DNA from: CAYRHN01 sp964424115
GTDB lineage: Bacteria > Chloroflexota > Anaerolineae > Anaerolineales > Anaerolineaceae
Reading direction: 5' to 3'
Assembly: GCA_964424115.1 (NCBI GenBank)
Contig: CAYRHN010000002.1
Span: 248,001 to 312,000, forward strand
DNA length: 64,000 nucleotides
Under the pieces are notes generated by a model. It did no database searches and had not been told where the DNA came from. It saw only the letters and a list, made by a program, of their open reading frames with translations. Numbering within the stretch: position 1 is the first letter of the stretch; each line of letters begins with the position of its first letter. Made by a program: the position numbers and the translations under genes. Positions 53,101 through 60,022 of this stretch are shown in pieces.

Positions 53101-56100
53101 GCGACGAATACCAGCGGGTGAAGGTCAGGTCCCCAGCCAGGGAGGGGATTGTAAAGTCGGTGTAGGAATAATCCAGCCCGCCGGTCAAAGTGTTGATCGG
53201 CCCCCCTTCGCTGCGCGTGGCGGAGGAAGCCGCAGAGCAAAACTCGCAGGGAGCTTGAGTGTATACGCTGCGCAGGTCCAATGGGTTGGCATTGCAGGCT
53301 TCAGCTGTGTTGAGGTCCTTAAGATTGTATTGTGAGGTAACGATCTGTTGCGCTTGTTCGTCTGATGTGGCACAAACGTAAGTGGTGGCGTTTTCGATCC
53401 CGATCCCAAATTGAAAACCAGTCGCCACGACATAATGACCGCCGTTCATGTGTTCGGATTGCAAGGTAAGATTCTGCACTGCGTTTCCAAAGCGGGCGCT
53501 GTTGAGAGAGGTGGTGGGCAGCTTTGCCCAATAATCCCCGCTGGGAACCATATCATTCAAGGAGCCGATAGAATAATTGTTCAAGCCAATGGATAAATTA
53601 TGGGGACGAACATCGCTGGTTTGAGAGGCAGCATTGATTTTCAGGTTTACGGAGGATAAATTACCGGCCTGGACAAAGGCGGGAACATTGAAAGGCACAT
53701 TGATGGTGGGACGATTGGTGCAATACCAGTCGTTCTTGTCAATTACCATACATTTATTAGTAATCGTCGCCTGGTGGATCGTTTGTCCGCTCCCGCACTG
53801 AAGAGAGACGGGACTTCCAACGGCTTGTATTCCAGCGCCTTTTGCGGTGATTTGAACCGGTAGAACGGTTTGATCGGGGTTGTTATAGTCCCGTTCATCG
53901 AAAACAGGAATGACCTTGAAACTTTTGGTTTCATTGCCGGCTAACCGGGCATGAGATAGGTCAGGTTGAATGTATGCACGCGCGGGTTCAGAATTTTGGG
54001 TTTCTGGATTGGTGGCAAGAATTTGTAGATCGGTTATGGGGATATCACCGATGTTGGTTACTGTATACGAGGCAACGCCGTTTTCACCAATACTTACCAA
54101 ATTAATACTGATCGAGGCGGGCCTTTCGATATCGACGGTAAAGGAGGCGCTATCGTAGATGGGCAGCCCGCTCCCTGTGGTGGCTGTCAGGGTGGCAATT
54201 AGATTGTAGCTGCTGGCAGTAGTATCCTGGGCGTGCAAAGCGAGCTGAATCGCTTTCCGTTCTCCTCCTTGAAGGGTGACTGATTCATCCTGACTGCCGC
54301 TGCCCACAAAATTTGCGATCAGGTCCGGATATGGATTTTCCAAATGGACGGTCACAGAATGGGTCATCGTCGAGTAATTGATCACGCTTAATTGCGATGG
54401 CTGATTGTAATCTCGCTTGATCAAAATTGCTCCGGGAACCTGGTCAAAAGCGATGCCGGGAACAATTGAAAAATCCTGGCTGATTGAGTTCGATCCGCAA
54501 GGAGATATCGCAGTAACGACCGCTGTATAGTTTCCGTATTCGCCGAGTTGAGCAATATATTGAAATTGTCCGTCTTCGTTTGCCTGATATTCCTGAGTCT
54601 GGTTTCCAACTTGAATGGTTGTCGTTGCAGGAGGATAGGTTCTCCAGGCTGCCAATACGGTTGTTGTGGCGACATGGCTGTTTTCAATAGGAGAAACCAC
54701 CTTGATAAACGGCTGGGGGGTGGAAGTGATTGTTACGGCAGCGTAATTGACATAATCTTGCAAAGCCTGGCTTTGGGCGAGCACTGAAAACTCAACCGTT
54801 TCAGGACCACACGTAGTTTTTGTAACCTTCAGATCAATCGTCGCAATTTCTCCCGGATTCAAGGCTACGGTAGTGGTGCTGAAATTCCAGGAGTAATTCT
54901 GTGGCAGATCGAGTATAGAAAGATCATAGGAATCCAGGTACTGGCCGGTATTTTGTAATTTCAAGTTATATCGGGCGGGATAGCCTGCCGGTGTTTCGAC
55001 TCCATTCCCCTCAATATAAACTGGGGTAATTTCCAGGTTGGATGTGAACGGCGGCATAATCCTGACCGTGTAGGTCGCAGAATTATTATCTTCATTCTCT
55101 TCCAGAGAACTGGTCTCAACGTAGGTTGAGATGACCAGATTTTGACCGTAATATGCAGAATTTTTGACACTGATCGTAGCCGGAATGGCTATTGTGCTAT
55201 TTGTAGGAATTTCCCCAATACTCCAGGTATAGGTATGGACAGATTCAGGCATCCCTTCTAACATTAATCCCAGATTATCGGGCAATACAATAGACAAGGC
55301 TACATCTTCTGCGGTTAACAGGTCTTGATTGGTTACCTGCAGCGTGTAGGTACCCACTTCACCGGGCGCTAACGATCCCGGGCCAGTGATGGAGGTGATC
55401 AGGTCGGATCCATGAAATACAACCGCTTGGCCATTCCCGTTGATAATCTGGGAATAATCCTGTCCAATTCGAGCAGTTAGAGTGGCCGTTTCGATATTCG
55501 CTGAGATAATTGCGTAACTGGTTTGTCCGTTTGTGCCTGTTTCAGGAAGTGCGTAGTCAGTTTGGTTTCCGTTTACGGTGATTGTGAGCGAAGCAGGTTG
55601 ATCGGGCGATAAATTTTCGTACTCGTCCTTTGCGGTGATGGTAACAGTGATCGGGGTGCTGTTATCGGCGGGTGCATCTGTTGCAGAAACCTCAAGTGTT
55701 GATTTACTCGCATCTGCTGGGCCGGGCTGGAATGTGATTGTTGGACCAGACAATTGAATTTGTCCGGTAAAAGCCGTGATATTCTTTTCTTCCGCTTTGG
55801 TGGATCGGAGGGTAAAGGTGGTCTGACCGCTTGCATCAGTTACCGCAGGATCGGGTCCAATTATGGTATTCCCGTCACCGGATGCTTGCAGGCTGACGGT
55901 TCGCCCGGCAAGCGGCATGTCGTCACTGTTTTTGAGTGTTACCGTGACCGTGGCATAATCAATGTTGTTAGCTATCAGCGGGTCAGCGCTCTTGTTTGTG
56001 ATTGCAATAGAGGAGTTTGCTGTTGACGCTCCTGGATACAATCCGGCTATGGCTGCCACATCTACAATTGTGACAGGGCCAATGGCGACATTATTCAATT

Positions 56101-57508
56101 TCGGCGCTCCGGAATACGTGCCAATCCAGTTCGCACCTCGATTATTGGTATTGGGGGATTGAGTCCAGGTTGAGCCGGTTCGTTTGTACATGTATACGGT
56201 CGGGGAAGAGGATCCGGTGTTGTTGTGAGATGTTACCAATGCTAAATCTGTATTAGCAGGGAATCCCCAGGCAGCGCTCCCGGAAAATCCTTCATTCGTA
56301 TAGTACCATGCAGCCGGATCATTTATGGGGTTGGTTGAATTTGCCAGATATGAAGATGAAGAAACTGCGCTGATAAATAAATAGGTGGGTAATTGTGGGT
56401 GTCCAAATAATAAGCGGCTTAAATGTTCAGCTGGAAGACTATAGCCACTAATATTGTTAAGATCTAGAACAGAACTGAAGCCCCCTCCATTCACCGATTT
56501 CATTAAGTCCAAAGAATTAGTGCTGCTATCCACAAAGGTATAAATCGTATTGGTCGCGGCTGGGGGCATAAAGATATCGTAAATACCGGTTTTCCCAGTT
56601 ATGGTGAAAGTGGTGTTGAATGTTTCGAGCGTATTACTTGCAGGGACCAGAATTTTATTACCGATCCCGACCCACAACATATCTGGATCATAAGTGGAGA
56701 GTTCTAAACCAATTGGTACGGTTATTGTGGCGACCCCTAAATTGGGAGACCATTCCCAATTGTTGTCGTAGTTTCGGGAACGACCAATATGCGCCTGTAA
56801 CTGATCGTCAATTACCACGGCAATCAAATTATGGGTTAATTCAGTTGTGCTGGTTGCAACATCTATGGCTTGCAGCCTGACCACCCATCCGCCGTTTTCA
56901 AATTGATCTTCGACGGAAAATACAGAATACCACACTGGAGCTTCGGAATTCAGGCTATCTGTTCGCCAAATACTGTTGTATGTTCCATTGCCTGAATCCT
57001 CACTCAAAGCAACCCACGCGCGATGAATGGGACAGGAAGGGTCAGGAATAAATTCAACGATTGTGCTGGTAGGAACAGGAAGATTCCCAATTGCGTCATT
57101 CCATGAAGGATAACCGCTGGTTACATAGAAATCTGTGGAACGTTTGATCTCTTTTGCTGTTGCAATATAGACAATGCCATTATCGGTGATCTGAGGGTAG
57201 GGCTCGCAAGCGTTGGTGGCATATAATTCAGAGGCATTTCCGGTTGTATTATTGATTAGACTCTGCCTACTTGTAATTGAATCAAGAGGATTTATTTTGA
57301 GGCTAAGAAGTTCTTGGATTTGTAATATGCCAGAGGGAATAATTAGCCAAGCATCACCAACGGGCTTATTTCTGTAGGGAAAAGCGTGCCCCAAGCCTTG
57401 TGTGGGTGCAATATTGGTGACAAGCAGAACAAGTGCCAATACGATGCTGGCGAAGCGATTGAGCAAAATCGTACGCCGGTTTACGCCTGAGGTTGCGGTG
57501 GTGAGCAT
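47150..57508 (-). CDS. giant secreted RHS/YD-repeat protein with metallopeptidase tip
   Basis: A 3452-residue protein behind AAGGGG. Signal peptide (RFASIVLALVLLVTNIAPTQG); a large N-terminal region; Big-1-type Ig domain near 525-620; further Ig/CARDB-like domains; a DUF6531-type entry (GGPINTLTGGLDYSY, near 1436); dozens of YD repeats (about 1480-2770); a Thr/Pro-rich linker (about 2777-2882); a second RHS core ending NPVMYTDPSG near 3195; and a variable tip with FITHEVGHTFF (HExxH, near 3319), a zinc-metallopeptidase toxin. The RHS shell usually encloses the tip. Likely a secreted or surface polymorphic toxin. Its core 3' part is duplicated at 45475-46069. Confidence 0.85.
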   Translation of the reverse strand: MLTTATSGVNRRTILLNRFASIVLALVLLVTNIAPTQGLGHAFPYRNKPVGDAWLIIPSGILQIQELLSLKINPLDSITSRQSLINNTTGNASELYATNACEPYPQITDNGIVYIATAKEIKRSTDFYVTSGYPSWNDAIGNLPVPTSTIVEFIPDPSCPIHRAWVALSEDSGNGTYNSIWRTDSLNSEAPVWYSVFSVEDQFENGGWVVRLQAIDVATSTTELTHNLIAVVIDDQLQAHIGRSRNYDNNWEWSPNLGVATITVPIGLELSTYDPDMLWVGIGNKILVPASNTLETFNTTFTITGKTGIYDIFMPPAATNTIYTFVDSSTNSLDLMKSVNGGGFSSVLDLNNISGYSLPAEHLSRLLFGHPQLPTYLFISAVSSSSYLANSTNPINDPAAWYYTNEGFSGSAAWGFPANTDLALVTSHNNTGSSSPTVYMYKRTGSTWTQSPNTNNRGANWIGTYSGAPKLNNVAIGPVTIVDVAAIAGLYPGASTANSSIAITNKSADPLIANNIDYATVTVTLKNSDDMPLAGRTVSLQASGDGNTIIGPDPAVTDASGQTTFTLRSTKAEEKNITAFTGQIQLSGPTITFQPGPADASKSTLEVSATDAPADNSTPITVTITAKDEYENLSPDQPASLTITVNGNQTDYALPETGTNGQTSYAIISANIETATLTARIGQDYSQIINGNGQAVVFHGSDLITSITGPGSLAPGEVGTYTLQVTNQDLLTAEDVALSIVLPDNLGLMLEGMPESVHTYTWSIGEIPTNSTIAIPATISVKNSAYYGQNLVISTYVETSSLEENEDNNSATYTVRIMPPFTSNLEITPVYIEGNGVETPAGYPARYNLKLQNTGQYLDSYDLSILDLPQNYSWNFSTTTVALNPGEIATIDLKVTKTTCGPETVEFSVLAQSQALQDYVNYAAVTITSTPQPFIKVVSPIENSHVATTTVLAAWRTYPPATTTIQVGNQTQEYQANEDGQFQYIAQLGEYGNYTAVVTAISPCGSNSISQDFSIVPGIAFDQVPGAILIKRDYNQPSQLSVINYSTMTHSVTVHLENPYPDLIANFVGSGSQDESVTLQGGERKAIQLALHAQDTTASSYNLIATLTATTGSGLPIYDSASFTVDIERPASISINLVSIGENGVASYTVTNIGDIPITDLQILATNPETQNSEPARAYIQPDLSHARLAGNETKSFKVIPVFDERDYNNPDQTVLPVQITAKGAGIQAVGSPVSLQCGSGQTIHQATITNKCMVIDKNDWYCTNRPTINVPFNVPAFVQAGNLSSVNLKINAASQTSDVRPHNLSIGLNNYSIGSLNDMVPSGDYWAKLPTTSLNSARFGNAVQNLTLQSEHMNGGHYVVATGFQFGIGIENATTYVCATSDEQAQQIVTSQYNLKDLNTAEACNANPLDLRSVYTQAPCEFCSAASSATRSEGGPINTLTGGLDYSYTDFTIPSLAGDLTFTRWYSSLTTSIYTTTLGIGWTHSLDMYLIEDGNEVLLKGPSGNQYQFTYQEGAYKPAPGISGELVKIDDRFTFTDSARRIYHFDESNKIIQQEDGKGHGWDYHYEAGLLTSITESAPATNTLLSFGYEPIAGQPRLTYVANQDRSVNFNYNANGEMISAEDVMGNVWVYTYTSQGSISHLLETVSVHSSDNETSKIIEHTVYDAQGRAIEQYNGGIGPEFLTLTLEYQDGLGTVKITDANGNVRVQTYNGRNALDREQNALGGINSSTYDQNLRPGQIKDELGNTTSLTWSNDGARLNSIQDPNGQSSYFAYQDEFLHQITDPLNGTTTLDYADGLLISITDASDNPTVYSYTVEGGEEPANLLKQLTDPLGHTTVYTYDQNGHLLSETNSLSHSIEYEYDDLGRPVEIAIPGGQRTHTCYDDADRVIRIVSNYDNIVDPCTVTRDVNSEMNRLTEYQYDFVGNRIAVTDPTGIITRTYYDAFNRPITVVENLSGQTIENEIAPERNPNHPFALQNIRRDTVYDKAGNVIATIDPMGTVTRTYYNPLNQPWLTVYNLTGWEIETATPPEPLSATENVYGDRSVYDAAGNVIATVSPNGMITRSFYDSNGVATITIQNLFVDGLSESSLLALGSDNSSIDFNSQYPNRNVRTETQYDELGRVSATIDANGVVTRTYYDEVGQATMTVQNDGGDTELVTETRYDAAGNAIAIIGPDEKITRTYYNEIGVATLTVFNLTGPANISPEAWILSPQPFDYDPEFPDQNVPSNTPVFDDSDRQIATIDPLGRIQRTYYDSLTGLPTLSVRNLTALDILDAPESLDCDSGNPNENLCTRTIYDPDGRAIATVDSLGKVNRSYYDELRRIYLTVGNLKGPATQTVSEWIAAPIPPAFDPNFPDQNIHNQIVYDLNGRAIASVDTLGVITRTYYDPLGRATMTVQNLAVSGATLEDKLIQSTGYIPPYTAPDQNVRSDETVYDRNGRVLEKISPSGMKTRFEYDALGRTKRVIENYVENGSYTSEQNLVTETLYDAAGRVLQVTDPKGISTRYAYDDLGRLTAVIQNYEPSAGYGTDTNVRTEYGYDANGNLIFILDANAFLNNTSPTMFQYDALGRKIGECDALENCWSSQYDILGRMVSATDANGAAVSYDYDGLDRLVEIDYATTTVSDVVFGYSIVDHQLIRVMTDTLGTTIWNYDASGRVSDVTDPFNQTVSYAYNGMGSRTGLTYPDNKVVSYSYDSLGRLQAVTDWDSQVTSYTYNPSGLVVGINRPNGVSTDLEYDPVDRVKSIQHSLDEATLSRFDYQYDPAGNRIQVDEYFGVEAITPTPTPTATSTPTGTETPTPTTTFTATPTSTDTPTNTPPPTQTFTQTPTRTSTFTPTSTRTFTPTRTITPTRTITQTPTITSTPTITPTGPTGTPTPTVCVPCIPNPKLHIECKEVVTCDEQSSSMPVGGGFDLFDLGMSLLTEYGTLGTPPTGSMTIQYTYDPLNRLTGATYSDESFFTYSYDANGNRLAATTTTSTTLYSYDPANRLISVTVDELEPRIYTWDSNGNLLSDGINTYVYDPANRLTNFSDGNISYQYAYNGLGNRLQQTHSGQTTTYTLDLNAGLPQVLSDGTYTYLYGYDRIAQAGVNGDEYFLPDALGSVRQMTDEVGSVTLSQSFTPYGELLARGGIGSTSYDFAGEWTDPSGLQYLRARYYAPQTGRFISRDVWEGDAEAPMSYNAWLYGYANPVMYTDPSGYYSVSSTSVLAIYSKKEDDAPDWKIQEIFTIETALHFISRAYAAAYNRVVFEDLLNCRFDFYINSLYRTNITPTTAFLSIYKGKMEFIKTKEGRANGPWAWALSRNKILLYSNAVIRSPYFITHEVGHTFFTTLSESNIGRPSLPDDLNIRGPINCIPGDKNPSLDCRGFAGPHLQATFSREYGEYFVGDPKDFTDDIDRPGEVKADMFIGWVFNFWEQRFDEKSSTSSLTEMGSKRKQYMESFMDKKIYALLNQ
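47927..48521 (-). repeat. 595-bp duplication of the RHS core, copy B
   Basis: The in-gene partner of 45475-46069. It encodes the end of the RHS core up to the DPSG border, after which the two tips diverge completely. Confidence 0.85.
48860..49175 (-). repeat. Thr/Pro-rich tandem linker inside the RHS gene
   Basis: About 105 residues of low-complexity TPT/TRT-type repeats (for example TPTSTRTFTPTRTITPTRT) between the YD-repeat shell and the terminal RHS core. Similar spacers occur in the Ig surface protein at 7.1 kb and in the lipoproteins. Probably an extended, possibly glycosylated spacer. Confidence 0.7.
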
Positions 57509-57725
57509 AGAAATACCCCTTATTCGTTTGATGGTTCCTTGATTGTTTCAAGGGTTGGAATGAGTGAACGACGGGAATGCACAAAAAATTTGAAGACAAC
57601 TATAACCCTGGGGTGATCTTTCCTCCCTGGATATCCAGTGACAGAATAAGTCTAGCATGGGATTTCTGAATGAGCAATGAAAAAACAGCCTGCTTTTCCA
57701 AATTTAATTTCATGGTTAGGTAGGC

Positions 57726-57776
57726 ATCCACACCCTGACGATAGTCAAATCGTTGTGATTAACATCCACACGGGCA
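57726..57776 (+). repeat. 51-bp direct repeat, right copy, at the comM break point
   Basis: Matches 43401-43451 at 50 of 51 positions. On the minus strand the repeat begins with TGCCCGTGTGG, which here encodes the CPCG of comM; comM homology stops exactly there. The same 11 bases occur in the left copy, away from any comM sequence. Confidence 0.85.
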
Positions 57777-58823
57777 TGGATTGGAAGCCGCGATCAACTG
57801 AAAGTTGGCCGGGAAGGTGGAAGAGCCCTGCGCGCGACTGATGGTAACGACCTTATCCTCCAGCGGTTGGCGCATCACCTCCAGCACGCGCGGGCCGAAC
57901 TCCGGCAGTTCGTCCAGGAAGAGCACCCCGCGGTGGGCGAGGGATATCTCACCGGGGTGCGGCCAGTTGCCGCCGCCGACCAGACCGGCATGGCTGATGG
58001 TGTGGTGCGGAGCGCGGAAGGGGCGCGTGCGCACCAGAGGAATATCGGCGGGAAGTTGGTCGGCAATCGAGTAGATGCGTGTGACATCCAACGCCTCGTC
58101 AATGCTCATCGTCGGCAAAATGGAGGGTAAAGCGCGCGCCAGGAGGGTCTTGCCTGCGCCGGGCGGGCCGATCATCAGCACGTTGTGCCCTCCGGCGGCG
58201 GCCACCTCCAGGGCGCGTTTGACATGCTCCTGGCCTTTGATCTCGCCAAAGTCGGTCTTCACGATGGCCTCGACCTGAGAAATCTCAATCGTCGGTTGGG
58301 CGGGGATCGGTGCACGTCCATCCAGGTGCGCGACCAGCGCCTCCAGCGAAGCGACCGGGATGACCTCCAGGCCAGGGATGAGCGCGGCTTCGGCGGCATC
58401 CGCCTGGGGGACAAAAACACGGGTGTAGCCCTGCTCGCGGGCCAGGGCGGCCATCGGCAGCACGCCGCGCACATGGCGCACGGAGCCATCCAGCGACAGC
58501 TCGCCGATCACCAGGCTGTTGTCCAGCGAAGTGAGGGGAAGCTGTTCGGAAGCCAGCAGCACCCCCAGGGCGATGGGCAGGTCGTAGGCCGGGCCTTCTT
58601 TGCGCATCGAAGCCGGGGCCAGGTTGACCGTTACCCGTTTGCGCGGGTACACCAGTCCGGTGTTCTTGATCGCCGCCTGGACGCGCTCGCGCGATTCCTG
58701 CACGGCGGCGTCCGGCAGGCCGACAATGAACATGCCCGGCAGGCCGTTGCTGGAATCGACTTCCACTTCAACGATCATGGCATCCAGGGCGATGATGGAA
58801 CAGGAAAGGACACGGGAAAGCAT
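57759..58823 (-). pseudogene. comM: truncated comM/yifB (Mg-chelatase-like AAA+ helicase)
   Basis: A 354-residue remnant of a protein normally about 500 residues. The N-terminal domain (MLSRVLSCSIIALDAMIVEVE ... GLPDAAVQESRERV ... RKRVTVNLAPA) and the AAA+ core are intact (MIGPPGAGKTLLARALP Walker A; GVLFLDELPEF Walker B). Homology ends at ASNPCPCG, where the 51-bp repeat introduces Cys and a stop, removing the zinc-binding continuation and C-terminal domain. ComM acts in branch migration during natural transformation and is a known integration hotspot for genomic islands. The remainder of the gene is not in the window. Confidence 0.88.
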
Positions 58824-58937
58824 GGGTTAAGTGTAGAGGAGGGGTATTGAATTGTCAATCAAAAATCAGAGCCATTTGGCGCACGTTGCCGCTCCACGGG
58901 GAATAGCGCACGGCGAAGAGCCAAAATCAATATGATC

Positions 58938-60020
58938 TCATGGAATACTCAACCAGCCAAGGAATAAGTCGCAACCCACATCATCCAGGTCAAATAACAC
59001 TTCTCCTGACGTAATTTCCTTCACGACCCGGGCGCCATTCTCCCGCGTATTCTCTATCACCAAATACCGCCCATCCGGAGACCAGGAATAATCCGCCAGA
59101 TTATCCACTCCTCCCAAATCCTCGTTTCTCACCAGTGTTCCGGTCTGCGGATCAAAGAATCCGATCTGGTTTGGGTAGTCGTTAGTATAGTCTACTGCAA
59201 GGAAATTATCACTCGTCCACCAATAGGTACATCCGCCAATACATATTCCAATGTTCATAACTTTTTTCTGGCATGCTTCCGTGTTTTGCAAGCAATCTAC
59301 TGATGCTATATAAGGCCCCACATTATAATCCCGTTTATTTTCTGTCCCAATATAGGCGATCCATTTTCCATCCGGCGACCATCTTCCTTGGAGTAGCATT
59401 AAATCTCTTTGATCAGGATCAGGTATAACCCCCGCTAAAGTACCATCGCGCACATTAATCACTTTTAGCTTGATATCTTCTCCACATTGAAATAATAGTT
59501 GATTCCCATCCTTATTCAAATAGCCTATTCCGGAGTAATTGCAAATACCTATATCTGGAACTGGATTTTGCGACCAATCAATGAGATTGACGATGAAAAT
59601 ATTTTTATTTTGGGAACGATAAACATAATATTTCCCATCAGTTGTATATGTTCCCGCATCCCAATCAACAAGTGGGTCAAGAGGGCTCACCCTTTTAGTT
59701 TGATCCCCAGCCACATCAATTACTTCAAGATATCCATGTTTAGAGGATCCGTCCTCTCCAAGTTTGTAACACATTAAATAATTTCCAGAAGCCAGGTTCG
59801 CAGAAATTGGCGCAAGTGTAGGTGTTGTTGTAGGTAAAAAAACTTCAGTTACCGATGGAGAGGAAGGTGTGTTTATCAGTTTAGTTTGGGTAACCGATTG
59901 AATTAGAGAGGGGGTTAGCGTCAAATTGGAACTAACCGTATATGTTCGTGTCTCGTCTAAATTTGAACATGCAACAAGACATAAAATAAAAATAATCCAT
60001 ATAACAAATTTCCTTTTCAT
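58938..60020 (-). CDS. beta-propeller lipoprotein paired with RHS2
   Basis: 360 residues from ATG 60020, with AGGTGA overlapping the RHS2 stop. A lipoprotein signal (KRKFVIWIIFILCLVACSN) and a Ser/Thr/Pro spacer precede propeller-type repeats (SPDGKWIAYIG, SPDGRYLVIEN, TTDGKYYVYRS). The segment GPYIASVDCLQNTEAC aligns with GPYVTDMNCLSEPDTC of the lipoprotein at 43494. Position, coupling and homology make it a candidate cognate partner (immunity or anchoring) of the cysteine-peptidase tip encoded just upstream. Confidence 0.65.
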   Translation of the reverse strand: MKRKFVIWIIFILCLVACSNLDETRTYTVSSNLTLTPSLIQSVTQTKLINTPSSPSVTEVFLPTTTPTLAPISANLASGNYLMCYKLGEDGSSKHGYLEVIDVAGDQTKRVSPLDPLVDWDAGTYTTDGKYYVYRSQNKNIFIVNLIDWSQNPVPDIGICNYSGIGYLNKDGNQLLFQCGEDIKLKVINVRDGTLAGVIPDPDQRDLMLLQGRWSPDGKWIAYIGTENKRDYNVGPYIASVDCLQNTEACQKKVMNIGICIGGCTYWWTSDNFLAVDYTNDYPNQIGFFDPQTGTLVRNEDLGGVDNLADYSWSPDGRYLVIENTRENGARVVKEITSGEVLFDLDDVGCDLFLGWLSIP

Positions 60021-60022
60021 TC

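Noticed and set aside
57509..57725. A gene in the gap upstream of the large RHS gene
   Set aside because: Only short frames without start signals; it probably holds the RHS promoter and the flank of the direct repeat.
43401..57776. The 51-bp repeats as part of a CRISPR array
   Set aside because: Only two copies exist, 14 kb apart, with no spacer-sized intervals and no cas genes in the window.
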